A stretch of 64,000 nt of DNA, taken from Apostichopus japonicus (taxonomy: Eukaryota > Echinodermata > Holothuroidea > Aspidochirotida > Stichopodidae). The stretch is taken from positions 26,766,713 to 26,830,712 of the forward strand of contig NC_092574.1 of assembly GCF_037975245.1 (NCBI RefSeq), read 5' to 3'. The position numbers and the translations under genes are program-made. The stretch's first letter is position 1. Every line of letters starts with the position of its first letter. This document shows positions 1 through 10,700 of the stretch, in pieces. The notes under the pieces are model-generated. The model was not told the origin of the DNA. It searched no databases and saw only the letters and a program-made list of their open reading frames with translations.

Positions 1-494
1 CCTTCCCGAAATGTTCCCCGACGACTCGGTCGAGTTCAAGACCAGCCACAGTTGGTTCCATATAGCACAATTCTACAATTGTTTAAGGCGTCCATACACA
101 CACGCGCGTTATGATAGACCATATATAGTATTTATATAGATACATTAGTGAGAGAGGAAAAATGGAAACGTCAAAAATGGAGTTGTCGATGTAAGGGGTA
201 GGGTGAGGCGCACACCCCTTCCGTAATCCTTGATCTGTCACTGGCTACCTGTGTATATAATAGGGATCAGCGCTTTAACTATGACTGTTCCTCTTTCTCT
301 TCCCGAGGTCTTGACTATCTTCTACGACCTCCTTTCTCCTTTTTCCCTCTTTTTTTCTTTTTCTTTTCCCTTCCTTCCTCTCCTCCTTTTCTTTTTTTCC
401 CCCTCCTTTTCCCTTTTTTCTTCTCTTTTTTTCTCTCCTCTTTTCCTTACCCGGGGGGCGCGCGCCCCCAACGCCCCCCCTGGATACGCACCTG
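1..494 (+). mobile_element. hAT-like non-autonomous element, left part outside window
   Basis: This segment is a diverged copy of 1088-1592. Both start with the same C-rich stretch, continue through an AC-rich tract and a long polypyrimidine tract (about 290-445 here), and end in a G/C-rich block followed by a terminus close to TACGCGCCTG. The matching left half, present at 787-1087 in the second copy, would lie before the window starts. No reading frame in it resembles a protein; the low-complexity Phe/Ser-rich frames come from the pyrimidine tract. Confidence 0.6.
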
Positions 495-786
495 ATGTAA
501 TTTGTTCCATTCAAATCGACTGCGCCTCGTTGAATGGAACATTCCATCTTTCAACTCATGAAATTTTTGCACTATTGCACTCATAACCATTTATTATTTG
601 TATAATAACCGATGCTTGCTTATATGATATTGACATTGAAATGTTGAACGCGCGCAGAGCGCGCGAAAATTTTTGGTTCTTTTTTTTTTGGGCAAGTCGG
701 GCAGTTTTGAGGCTGTTCATCCTGGAACGCCATTTTCATGCTCACTGATATGATGTGATATCTGCTGTTTGCTTTACAAATTCGAA
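495..786. other. Unassigned spacer between two element copies
   Basis: This spacer between the two hAT-like copies holds no recognisable gene. A short GCGCGC-rich palindromic patch lies near 648-666 and a T-run near 678-690. Confidence 0.4.
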
Positions 787-1592
787 CAGGCGCGTAGCGA
801 GGAATTTGCCAAGGGAGGAGCCAAGCCTGTAGGCAAATTATCTAAGCGTAGCTCCACCATGAGTTGGCGCGAAGCGTACAAGAAAAGTTTGGCCGAAAAT
901 GCCTCCCAGATCGTTGGAAATGGCACTACCCAGGACCGTTTGTTGGTGCGAAGCGTACAAGCAAATTTTGGCCGAAAATGCCTCCCAGATCGCTGGAAAT
1001 GACACTTCCCAGGCCTTGTATTTTCTATTGTGAAATTACTAGCGATATCATAAAGAAACACGCTGAAGGGGGGGGGGATGGTCTCCCCCTTCCCGAAATG
1101 CGTCATGTTCCCCGACGACACGGTCGAGTTCGAGACCAGCCACAGTTGGTTTCATAGCACAATTCTACAATTGTTTAAGGCGTATATACACACACACCCG
1201 TTATGATAGACCATATATAGTATATATATATAGATCATTAGTGAGAGAGAAAAATGGAAACGTCAAAAATGGAGTTGTCGGTGTAAGGGGTAGGGTGAGG
1301 CACACGCCCCTTCCGAAATCCTTGATCCGTCACTGGCTACCCTGTGTATATAATAGGGATCAGCGCTGTAATGATGTCACTGTTCCTCTTTCTCTTCCCG
1401 ATGTCTTGGCGATTATCTTCTACTCCCTCCGTTTCTCCTTTTTCTCTCTTTCTTCTTTTTCTTTTCCCTTCCTTCCTCTCCTCCTCCTCTTTTTTCCCCC
1501 CTCTTTTCCCTTTTTCTTCTCTTTTTTTCTCTCCTCTTTTTCTTACCCGGCGGCGCGCGCGCCCCCAACGCCCCCCCCCTTGGATACGCGCC
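787..1592 (+). mobile_element. hAT-like non-autonomous element, about 806 bp
   Basis: The left end reads CAGGCGCGTAGCGAGG and the right end TTGGATACGCGCCTG, an imperfect terminal inverted repeat matching the better-defined element at 55681-55946. It carries two internal boxes also seen in other MITEs here: a CTAAGCG...GTTGGCGCG box at 842-879 and a GATCG(C/T)TGGAAATG box. The second part of this module is tandemly duplicated with an 80-bp period (about 869-948 and 949-1028). A roughly 150-bp polypyrimidine tract sits at 1380-1545. No clear target-site duplication was found. Confidence 0.6.
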
Positions 1593-1659
1593 TGCCTACT
1601 GCCCATATTGACCCTGTGTGTGTAGCGGCGCAATTTGACACCGCTACTGTTTCCGTTAA

Positions 1660-1901
1660 GCCCGGGTCACATCTGCGCGATTCAACACGCGATTCAACTC
1701 GCAATACAATTGAAGGTTGAATCGCGTAGTTAGACACGGGTATCAACTTGTCGCGCAATAAAAGTTGCGCCGTCGATTTGGGTTGATTTGCAATAGAGCA
1801 ATGTCCTAATCAGCGCAACTTCTCAGAAGCAACTTTTCTGATTCGCGTGATTTTAATTGCGAGTTGAATCGCGTGTTGAATCGCGCAGATGTGACCCGGG
1901 C
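1660..1901. mobile_element. MITE with ~45-50 bp terminal inverted repeats, TTAA-type target
   Basis: The first ~45 bases (beginning GCCCGGGTCACATCTGCGCG) reappear as the reverse complement at the right end (about 1855-1901). The left flank is TTAA (1656-1659) and the right flank TTAG, consistent with a TTAA target duplication carrying one substitution. TTAA targets are known for piggyBac and Kolobok elements. The element is 242 bp with no coding capacity. The TIRs contain direct sub-repeats of GCGATTCAAC. Confidence 0.7.
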
Positions 1902-1904
1902 TTA

Positions 1905-2960
1905 GAGATTCTATATCTCTAATTTCCGTCTAAATATACGGCTCTGGTTTCCGTCAGAGCCGGCTCTGGTTTCCGTCAACTTTTAGCGCCCTTAACTACC
2001 CTTGTGGTATCGCTAGTTCGAACTTACACCACTTCGACTTTCGACCGCTCGACACGACGAGCTACCAACGTCGTTGATCGCATACATTAATCGACTTATT
2101 ATTACTTTCGATCGGATTATTCTTATCAACTTGGGAAACGTTCCTATCCGACCGCTATATATATTTTATTGGTACGTAGGCCTACGTACCGCATTCCTTT
2201 ATTTCTTTACATAAACTATACGTATTTTGTGAAAGATCTAAACATACTTTTAATTATGGATAGATGCTGTATTTACTATTAAGTTATTCGTAACGGACCG
2301 ACCCAGTTGACCGGAGTTATTTTTGCTGTGCTAGACGAACTGGTTAGTAATAATTTCGTTTAAATTTGTAACCGAATCTGACATGAAAGTACATAAAATA
2401 TTGACCCAACTGGACGGGAACAGCTCTAGTAGTAGTAGAGAGTTTCAGTGACGGACACATGATTGTCAACTGTGAGAGGCGGTACGGTAATAGAAATTTC
2501 CCTCGGCTGGTTGAGATAGGCGCATTAATCTCTACGGAAGGGCCATATTGGCGAATAGAGGATTTTTTTCATAAAGGAGAGGTTGAGGCCCTGGAGTCGT
2601 TTAAGACGAATTGCTTGTCTTGGGTCTAGGGGTCCTACCCAGAAAAAGTAATGACATTTAGAAGTCAACGGTTGCATTCTGGAGTGCAATTAGGGTAAAC
2701 ATTAAGTCTATAATTATATCTTAACACAAGGTTGTACTAAACTAATTCATTTGAATTTTAGTGTGGGGTTGAAAATAGAATGTAAACCTGGAGGGGTGGT
2801 ACATATATTTCAGCCTCAACTGAATGTTTAAAATCTCCCGACTGAATCATATTCCCGACTGAAAATGGAACGTTGGGCAGTCCCTGCCCCCTTTGCGCGT
2901 GCTACTTCAGAGTATGAAGGTGTTAACATATATAATTGTTGATTATGGAAGTTTAGAAGA
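1905..2960. other. No gene recognised
   Basis: Just over one kilobase of AT-rich sequence without a convincing reading frame or repeat. A short direct repeat (GGCTCTGGTTTCCGTC twice, about 1940-1980) adjoins the preceding MITE. Confidence 0.4.
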
Positions 2961-2968
2961 ATCAATCT

Positions 2969-3207
2969 CAAGGGCGTAGGAACCGGGGGGGGGGGGGCTG
3001 GGGGGCGCCAGCCCCCCCAGTGAAAATTATGGAGGGGCGGAAGTATCATTCCGCCCCTCCCCCCGCTTCGCAAGTCAGAAAACCCATTTTTCATTTCCAA
3101 ATGAGAAAAAAATCTCATTTGGAGCACCAAATTGCATCTAAGGCCAGGTGAAAATGCCATCAATCTTCAGCCCCCCCCCCACTCAAAAGTACCTTCCTAC
3201 GCCACTG
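2969..3207. mobile_element. Short hAT-type MITE (239 bp) with 8-bp TSD
   Basis: The left end CAAGGGCGTAGGAACC and the right end, CTTCCTACGCCACTG, form an imperfect inverted repeat. The element is flanked by a perfect 8-bp duplication, ATCAATCT, at 2961-2968 and 3208-3215. An 8-bp TSD with CA...TG ends is typical of the hAT superfamily. The inside is G- and C-homopolymer rich. It belongs to the same family as 29814-30170 and 50537-50894. Confidence 0.85.
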
Positions 3208-3215
3208 ATCAATCT

Positions 3216-4320
3216 ACAGGGATCGAGTGTAATACACGTGGAGTTAGTGTCCATTATACCTAAAATAACTATACTTTAGAAATGCTAAGCTGTCCTTTAA
3301 AAACCTTATAATCTTCACTACACTATCTCAGCAATTTTCTGTAAAATGTTTAAATCTAGACTTATATCCGAACAAAGTGCAGAAATTCGTTGAACTGCTG
3401 ACTTATTGAATTTTGGTAATTTATCATTTTGCAATTAAAAAATGATTTGCCAGTACTTTGCATCTTGTGAGTACTTTGCATCTCAACAACTTTGTGCAAA
3501 GGGTTCTTTTACTAACTGCATTTTACTGTCTCACAAAGAAATGATCACTCTGAGATTTTTGTGGTCAATTCATCACTACTATATTTGATCTGATTTCAAT
3601 TTTGTTACATTTTATTCTTTCAATAGTTTGTTGACTTACTAACTCTATGTGAAATGAAGATATTATCAATTGCTGCAAATCATACGTTAATAAAACTGAC
3701 AAGCAATTATTCTGTCGTTTTTGATTTCCTGACTTATTAAAACATAACAAATTCACCAAACTGTTGCAAATTTTGAAGATATTCACTCATGCAAATCATT
3801 TTTTGAAAATTGCTAACATCTTTGAAGAAAAATCTAACAGTTTGACTGCAACGTACCGTTGCCATGCAACTCATCTCGCTTTTCAATTAGTCTTTAACAA
3901 AATGAGATACTAAAGACTCGATAGTTTGGTTTGCTACAACAGCAAAAAGTGTGCCCATCCATACATGTCATATAAATAACAAGTGTCTTAAGATCCTGGC
4001 AAGATTAAAATTCAAGCATATGAAATAAAAGCTTCAAAAGACAACAGTAAATCAAGGACACTTGCATTTTACACTATTTTATTTCAGCTTTTGGTCCTTA
4101 CAAGAGTTTTCTTTTAAATTAATTGATGTCTGAAACCATACAGTGGTTAAATTCCAAGGGTAATAGTATGGACAGTGCATTTGTAATAGCTACCGGGATA
4201 TCTTTTTTTTTACAAATTCACCTCATCCACAAACAATTGTCCCTAAAAGAATCTCAAATAAGTAATGTCCAAGAAGTATTTTAAAACGTTTTATAATTCT
4301 GAAAATGATCAAGTGTTCAT
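3216..4320. other. No gene recognised
   Basis: AT-rich sequence between a MITE and the minisatellite at 4321. Only short, low-complexity reading frames are present. Confidence 0.4.
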
Positions 4321-5690
4321 CCACTGGAATGTTCAGAACTGAATCTATTCTGTTCACTGAAATTTCTTAACAGTAATAGAGAATGATAATCTGAATCTAC
4401 TCTGTCCACTGAAATTCATAGCAGTAATTAGAATAATGAACTGAATCTATTCTGTCCACTGAAATTCATAGCAGTAAATAGAATAATAATCTGAATCTAT
4501 TCTGTTCACTGAAATTCATAGCAGTAAATAGAATGATAAACAGAATCTATTCTGTCCACTGAAATTCATAGCAGTAAATAGAATGATGAACTGAATCTAT
4601 TCTGTCCATGATATTCTTAGCAGTGAATAGAATGATTAACTGAATCTATTCTGTCCATGAAATTCTCAACAGTTAAATAGGATGATGAACTCAATCTATT
4701 GTTCACTTAAATTCTTAATGTGAACAGAATGATGAACTGAATCTATTATGTCCACTGGAATTCTTAACAGTAAATAGAATGATGAATTGAATCTATTCTG
4801 TTCACTGGAATTCTTAACAGTGAACAGAATGATGAACTGAATCTATTATGTCCACTGGAATTCTTAACAGTAAATAGAATGATGAATTGAATCTATTATG
4901 TCCACTGGAATTCTTAACAGTAAATAGAATGATGAATTGAATCTATTCTGTTCACTGGAATTCTTAACAGTGAACAGAATGATGAACTGAATCTATTATG
5001 TCCACTGGAATTCTTAACAGTAAATAGAATGATGAATTGAATCTATTCTGTTCACTGGAATTCTTAACAGTAAATAGAATGATGAACTGAATCTATTATG
5101 TCCACTGGAATTCTTAACAGTAAATAGAATGATGAACTGAATCTATTCTGTTCACTGGAATTCTTAACAGTAAATAGAATGATGAACTGAATCTATTCTG
5201 TTCACTGAAATTCTTAACAGTAAATAGAATGATTAACTGAATCTATTATGTCCACTGGAATTCTTAACAGTAAATAGAATGATGAACTGAATCTATTCTG
5301 TTCACTGGAATTCTTAACAGTAAATAGAATGATGAACTGAATCTATTCTGTTCACTGAAATTCTTAACAGTAAATAGAATGATGAACTGAATCTATTATG
5401 TCCACTGGAATTCTTAACAGTAAATAGAATGATGAACTGAATCTATTCTGTTCACTGGAATTCTTAACAGTAAATAGAATGATGAACTGAATCTATTCTG
5501 TTCACTGAAATTCTTAACAGTTAAATAGGATGATGAACTGAATCTATTCTGTTCACTGGAATTCTTAACAGTAAATAGAATGATGAACTGAATCTATTAT
5601 GTCCACTGGAATTCTTAACAGTAAATAGAATGATGAATTGAATGTATTCTGTTCACTGAAATTATTAACAGTAAATAGAATGATGTTCAT
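4321..5690. repeat. Minisatellite A, 50-bp unit, ~27 copies
   Basis: Tandem repeat of a 50-bp unit that contains CACTGGAATTCTTAACAGTA and AGAATGATGAACTGAATC. Early copies (4321-4700) are more diverged. Later copies fall into two alternating variants, TCTGTTCACTGG and TATGTCCACTGG, suggesting that blocks of several units were duplicated. The array lies 3' of the CKAP2-like gene (minus strand) and outside its exons. Confidence 0.95.
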
Positions 5691-7719
5691 TTCAGCATGG
5701 AAGGTTCATGCTTCACAATAGTACAAACAGTTAGAACTTGAAGGTGACGACAGATTTACATCAATGTAAGTTGTGAAGTTTCCAGCAGCCTGAAAACTTC
5801 ATATTAAGCCCAATTATTGATAACTTCCTTAAAGATTTATTTCTCCTTAATACACCGGATAGCGAGTCTATATACAAGTGCACTTATAACATATTAACGT
5901 TTCTATCTTAAATCTTATGACTGAAATTTTGCTAGAATTACAGTTGAAGCTATCAAACATAAATAGTAACAATGTTATATTACATGCACAATGAAACATG
6001 TTAAAATTTTGATGCAGTCCTTCAAGTTCATGACTAATTCTAGCTAAGATTGTCAAATTTGCAAATTAAAATGAATAAATTAAATGTAATTACATCTTAA
6101 AATCTCAAAGGCTTTTTAAAAAGTTTCCACAATGCATTTGTGCACACTTAAAAGGAATTGAGAATAAAGAGGCAAAGTGTGACATTCTGACAGCATTCTT
6201 ACAGTGCTGCCTATTTCAAATGCTGTAGTACAGAACTGAAGTAGGAACAAACATTTTACTACTCTCTGTTCCTCTCCCCTCCTCTATCCCACAAGTACGG
6301 CCCTTGCCCTCTTTGCTTCCTCCCTGGTGACCCACCTCCATCCACCACTAAACCCCTGCCGACTGTAGGTCCCTCCAGCTAGACAACACTGCTGATCATG
6401 TGACTGGCATGGAGAACAAGCAGGACATTAAATTTTATCATACCAAGCTCTTTACTAGGACTCAACTTATGAAAAGTACATCCATGGTCAAATATCTTGA
6501 CACAGAAAAACAAATTTAATAAGCTTCTTTTATTTGGTTTTCTCCCATTAAACCTGGTAGAGTACTAGGAATATGTACTCATGTTTTGAATGAAACACTT
6601 TAAGTTTACTAAGTCAAGGGAAACTTTCCGCCATCAATTTATTAATTGTGGATTTTCTAGGACAAAAATTGGTTGTGAATGTTTTGAGCAGTCTGCATCT
6701 CATAAGTTGCTGTCTTAAACAATGCAAGGTCATTGGTCTCATGTCGATACAGACAACTCACAACATTAGAAGATTGGTAAAGGATTAACTTTGGGATACC
6801 AAACTTGAAATTTGTTACCAACCCATGTACAAAATCAATTGGAGTAATATGAAATGAAATATAAAGCATTTTAGTAATTAATATTTGAGGTCTATCGCAT
6901 CCCACCTCAGACAGCCTTGGCTTTTGGCTTGATTGCCACAGGTGGCTGCCTTCTCATACATTTAAGTTTTTATTTAAAACTAAACAAGGCCCCCCCCCCA
7001 CCAACCCCCAAACATGCTTAATACAGCCTTTCTCTCACAGCAAGAATTATTTACCTGTTGATCAACTTACAGTATTTAATGTTTAATCATGTGGCACAGT
7101 ATTTACATTTCATAGAGACGTTCACATATTATGATTTTATACAAATGATTTCAATAATTATTATACAGTTAAAAGCCAAGTAAACTCCATCAATTTACTC
7201 AACCCTTCTGTATCTCACTACAATTTTTGATCAAACAAATCTGTAATTTTCTTTCAAGAAACCAACATTTTGCACCCCTAGTACACATATAATTTCACCC
7301 ACCTGTTTTCCCTTCAGCTAATGGTACAATTCTCTACACGTATGCTTCGAATCATTAGTCCACACACACAATGGTAATCACTTCAAGGCATTCATATTCA
7401 GATTAGTCTAGGCCTTGGTACAGCTGTAATGTAAACTGAATGTAAGTGTGGTAGGCAAAATGTAAAGTCTTGATATTCTGTATGAAAGAGTACCAAATTT
7501 ATACTAGATCTGCTTGTGACACTAAACTAACAACAATATTTTTGCTTCTGTGTTTGCAGGAAAGGGGACATTACGCTGCAAACACAGGCAGCTACAGTAT
7601 ATGGGCTGTGCATAGTTTCTAATTGAAGATTCTTCTGGAATGGTTTGAAGCACAAAATCATTTCATTATGATTAAAAATAATATTGCAAGCTCCCAATAA
7701 TGGATCAATCAATCGCGTT
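5691..7719. other. 3' flank of the CKAP2-like gene, no other gene
   Basis: About 2 kb of AT-rich sequence downstream of the CKAP2-like stop codon. It probably contains the 3' UTR. Minus-strand AATAAA hexamers occur near 6527 and 6970, but no single poly(A) signal can be chosen. There is a short C-run near 6990. Confidence 0.4.
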
Positions 7720-10700
7720 TCAGATTGACATCTCTTCATCATTAAGATCAAACTCTTCCTCTAAAGCTCTGTTTGATCTCAGAACAAGCTGCACCGGTTC
7801 TTCCAGAGGCAAATCTTCAATTTCTCTCAAATTGCTGACGCACATGTCAACCTCACCTCGCTGACGTGATGCGAAGCTGACCGATTTTCGTTTGGAGAGG
7901 CGGATAGATCTTCTTACTGGAGTGATAATCATCGTCGAGGGAGTAGTGTCTGATGTACGTCCCAGTGCCTGCTGGATCCTAATAGGGAGAGAAAATATCA
8001 ACAACATTTTCAGCTATAAACAGACCTTCAAAATTTGTCAAATATTGTGTATGTTTTCAATTTTCCAGATTTCCAAGACCTTATCAATTTTTTTCCCCAC
8101 TTGGCAGCGATAAATTTATCAATTCTTTGAATGCTTTCACAAAGTTAATGTTTCCAAACAGTGACATTCTTGTTGATCTTCAATGTCCTAATCCTCTGAT
8201 CAAGTGAAATTTTATTGACATCACACATGACAGAACAAAACAGATATTTAGTTACTTTGGACCTTTGGCTTTTGCCTGTTTACTTCCTTAGAAAAACATA
8301 TTAAATTTACCTAAATACCTAGTATCTTCCAAAATATAAAAGAAGAAAAAGAAGTTTTATGTATCATAACATAAGCTGCACATAACTTTTTATTATCAGA
8401 ATATGTTTGCTCTCATTTAGGCCTGTGCATTAGCTGATCTGTGTCTAAATTCAGGTCAATGCCAGTAAGAACTTGACTTTAACCAGGAGATTTTATGAGC
8501 ACTGTTTTTTTATAGCGAGTGGCTAAAATTGAAATATCTAAAATTGGTTGGTTCTGGATCAAACTACTCTAGGGAAGTTGGCCAGCATTTGTCCACAAAT
8601 TGGCTAACTTCCTTTATCTTGAACAGTTAGCTACTGATGCTTCACCCTGGTAGTCAATATCTATTCTATGATAGAGTTATAATTAATGTTTTATTTTAAA
8701 ACCCTTATGTTTGTACATATCTAGCAAATCCATAATTTAGTGAATGACAAAACTGCCAGATCTTTTCGCATCTAGTTAACAGTGAAGTGTCTCAGGAGAT
8801 GTTTACCTCATAAACACAATAATAGTGCAATATCAAATAATTTTAGTAAACTTTAAACAAAACTGGGAACTATATTTCAATGCAATTTAGAGAACTCAAT
8901 GTTAAGAGGTCAAGGTATGGTGTAGATGATAGCCTCATAACAGATTCTCTTGACCTTAGTATGCAATAATGTTGCTATGCAGTGTTTCTCTTGACCTAAG
9001 TATGCAATATTGCTGCTATGCAGTGATTCTCTTGACCTAAGTATCAATAATGTTGTTATGCATTGTTTCTCTTGACCTAAGTATGCAATATTGCTGCTAT
9101 GCATTGTTTCTCTTGACCTAAGTATGCAATATTGCTGCTATGCAGTGATTCTCTTGACCTAAGTATCAATAATGTTGTTATGCAGTGTTTCTCTTGACCT
9201 AAGTATGCAATATTGCTGCTATGCAGTGATTCTCTTGACCTAAGTATCAATAATGTTGTTATGCATTGTTTCTCTTGACCTAAGTATCAATAATGTTGCT
9301 ATGCATTTCTCTTGACCTAAGTATCCAATATTGCTGCTATGCATTGTTTCTCTTGACCTAAGTATGCAATATTGCTGCTATGCAGTGATTCTCTTGACCT
9401 AAGTATGCAATATTGCTGCTATGCATTGTTTCTCTTGACCGAAGTATCAATACTGTTGTTATGCAGTGTTTCTCTTGACCTAAGTATGCAATATTGCTGC
9501 TATGCATTGTTTCTCTTGACCTAAGTATCAATAATGTTGTTATGCATTGTTTCTCTTGACCTAAGTATGCAATATTGCTGCTATGCATTGTTTCTCTTGA
9601 CCTAAGTATGCAATATTGCTGCTATGCAGTGTTTCTCTTGACCTAAGTATCAATAATGTTGTTATGCATTGTTTCTCTTGACCTAAGTATGCAATATTGC
9701 TGCTATGCATTGTTTCTCTTGACCTAAGTATGCAATATTGCTGCTATGCAGTGATTCTCTTGACCTAAGTATCAATAATGTTGTTATGCAGTGTTTCTCT
9801 TGACCTAAGTATTCAATAATGTTGCTATGCAGTGATTCTCTTGACCTAAGTATCAATAATGTTGTTATGCAGTGTTTCTCTTGACCTAAGTATGCAATAT
9901 TGCTGCTATGCAGTGTTTCTCTTGACCTAAGTATTCAATAATCCTGTGGTTGATAACACAACTTGGCCGTTTGCCGGTGTGTACCTTTTAAAGTATGGTG
10001 TAGCATCCCTGACTTGGTACTTCACTGCTGACGATTCTTCATGTTCTCCCAAAGGACTGAGCAATTGAAAGCAGGATCTTCTTGATTTACGTGGAGTGGG
10101 TGTAGCTGGAGGTCCAGGAATAGTTTCTATGGAAACCTCTTTTGTCTCTTCCATAAGAGCCTGATGAAACCCAAAAAATGCATGAAAAAGTATCTTAAAT
10201 AATAAAATAAAGTATGCCTTTGGAAAAGAGTTACTGAACTGAAAAAGAAAAAAAAAAACGGTAAATTTCAACATACAAAAACAGTTTTTGTGTACGTCAA
10301 AACTGTATTTAGAGTACTAAGCAATATGCTAGTATTTTACTTAAGTTACAAATAAGCACTTTATGCTATCAAATTGATGAATGTTTCTTGCATATATAAG
10401 CAGAATCATTTACTAATATTTTCTATATAAAATTTGCTTCTATCCTCTAAACTGCAATCTGAATGTATTTTTTATTTTTTACTTAATCTTTACCCCTTGA
10501 TATTAAATATGTTGAATCACCTCTGGAATTATTTCATCAATGCTTTGTCCATTGAAGGCTTCTTGTACTGTTTTCCTACATTCCAGAAAGGATTCCATAT
10601 CACTCAAGTAGGGTAGTTTAGTCTCTATATTTGTTAGCCAATCAAATAGATATTCTGCTGGACAACCCTGTAAAATAAAAAAACAAAACAATGTTGATGT

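Noticed and set aside
230-586. Phe/Ser/Pro-rich plus frame and its Lys/Arg/Glu-rich minus shadow
   Set aside because: Both come from a polypyrimidine tract inside a repeated mobile element; the second copy at 1344-1633 does the same.
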